From Toxotes chatareus (lineage: Eukaryota > Chordata > Actinopteri > Toxotidae), in the NCBI GenBank assembly GCA_016801885.1, contig CM028890.1:15678001-15742000 (forward strand): a stretch of 64,000 nt of DNA, written 5' to 3'. The position numbers were made by a program, and so were the translations under genes. Below, one piece after another: positions 63,801 through 64,000 of this stretch (within the stretch, counting starts at the first letter, position 1; each line of letters begins with the position of its first letter). The notes below the pieces were generated by a model, which was given only the letters and a program-made list of their open reading frames with translations, had not been told where the DNA came from and searched no databases.

Positions 63801-64000
63801 TTTCTGGGAGCAAAATACCTTTTTTAAAAAATTACATGGGGACTGTTGTGAACTTATTTTCAGCTCGAGCACGAGCACAGGTTTGTTTACAGTTGTCTAT
63901 AGAGTTGAGAACAGCAGGGACTGGGATTCCAGTACTTATTGTTTAGCTTGTTTGTTTTTTTGTTTTTGTTTTCAGGTGTCTCCAGTCTAATTCAGTGGAA
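57807..64000 (+). other. kcnn1 intron 4 (5' part)
   Basis: Over 6 kb of intron without the next kcnn1 exon; the sequence expected after VCER (Tyr-His-Asp, then the SIGYGD pore) was not found. There are pyrimidine-rich stretches (60930-60970, 61140-61210) and a GT run at 59427-59446. An AG after poly-T about 25 bases before the window end is acceptor-like but is followed by unrelated sequence. Confidence 0.65.

Noticed and set aside
63976..64000. Acceptor-like AG after poly-T at the window end as the next kcnn1 exon
   Set aside because: The following bases do not complete the split Arg codon into Tyr-His-Asp, the sequence expected for the next SK exon.

Overview
The window looks like nuclear DNA of a ray-finned fish, most likely a teleost. 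Genes are split by long AT-rich introns, dinucleotide microsatellites are abundant, there is a tRNA-Lys-headed SINE, and the proteins are vertebrate ion channels and a relaxin-family hormone. Coding sequence is only a few percent of the 64 kb, and nothing prokaryotic or viral was recognised.

Layout, all genes on the + strand. (1) 66-2018: the last two coding exons of a kcnv2-type silent voltage-gated K+ channel subunit; the earlier exons lie before the window. (2) 5805-7135: a compact two-exon relaxin-family gene, best read as insl3, with TATA box, signal peptide, B chain, phase-1 intron, A chain and poly(A) signal. A 2-nt loss in the B-chain codons breaks the reading frame. (3) About 7.2-25.2 kb: intergenic, with microsatellites, one LTR-like repeat and a perfect hairpin. 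(4) 25345-25465: an isolated putative first coding exon with a signal peptide, unidentified. (5) 31423-57806: the 5' half of kcnn1 (SK1 small-conductance Ca2+-activated K+ channel). It comprises a 440-codon Gln/Pro-rich exon with three polyglutamine runs, a 20-kb intron, an exon with the classical start and S1, a small S2 exon, and an S3-S5 exon. The pore, S6 and calmodulin-binding exons must lie beyond the window. (6) 57.8-64 kb: intron sequence.

From memory, human INSL3, JAK3 and KCNN1 are close neighbours on 19p13.11, while KCNV2, JAK2 and relaxin/INSL genes lie on the paralogous 9p24. The combination seen here therefore fits one ancestral block, and this context is part of why the hormone is called insl3.

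The most notable points are the broken insl3 frame, the very long polyQ-bearing N-terminus joined in phase to kcnn1, a Thr at the S3-S4 site linked to apamin sensitivity, and the orphan secretory exon. No wholly new system was recognised.
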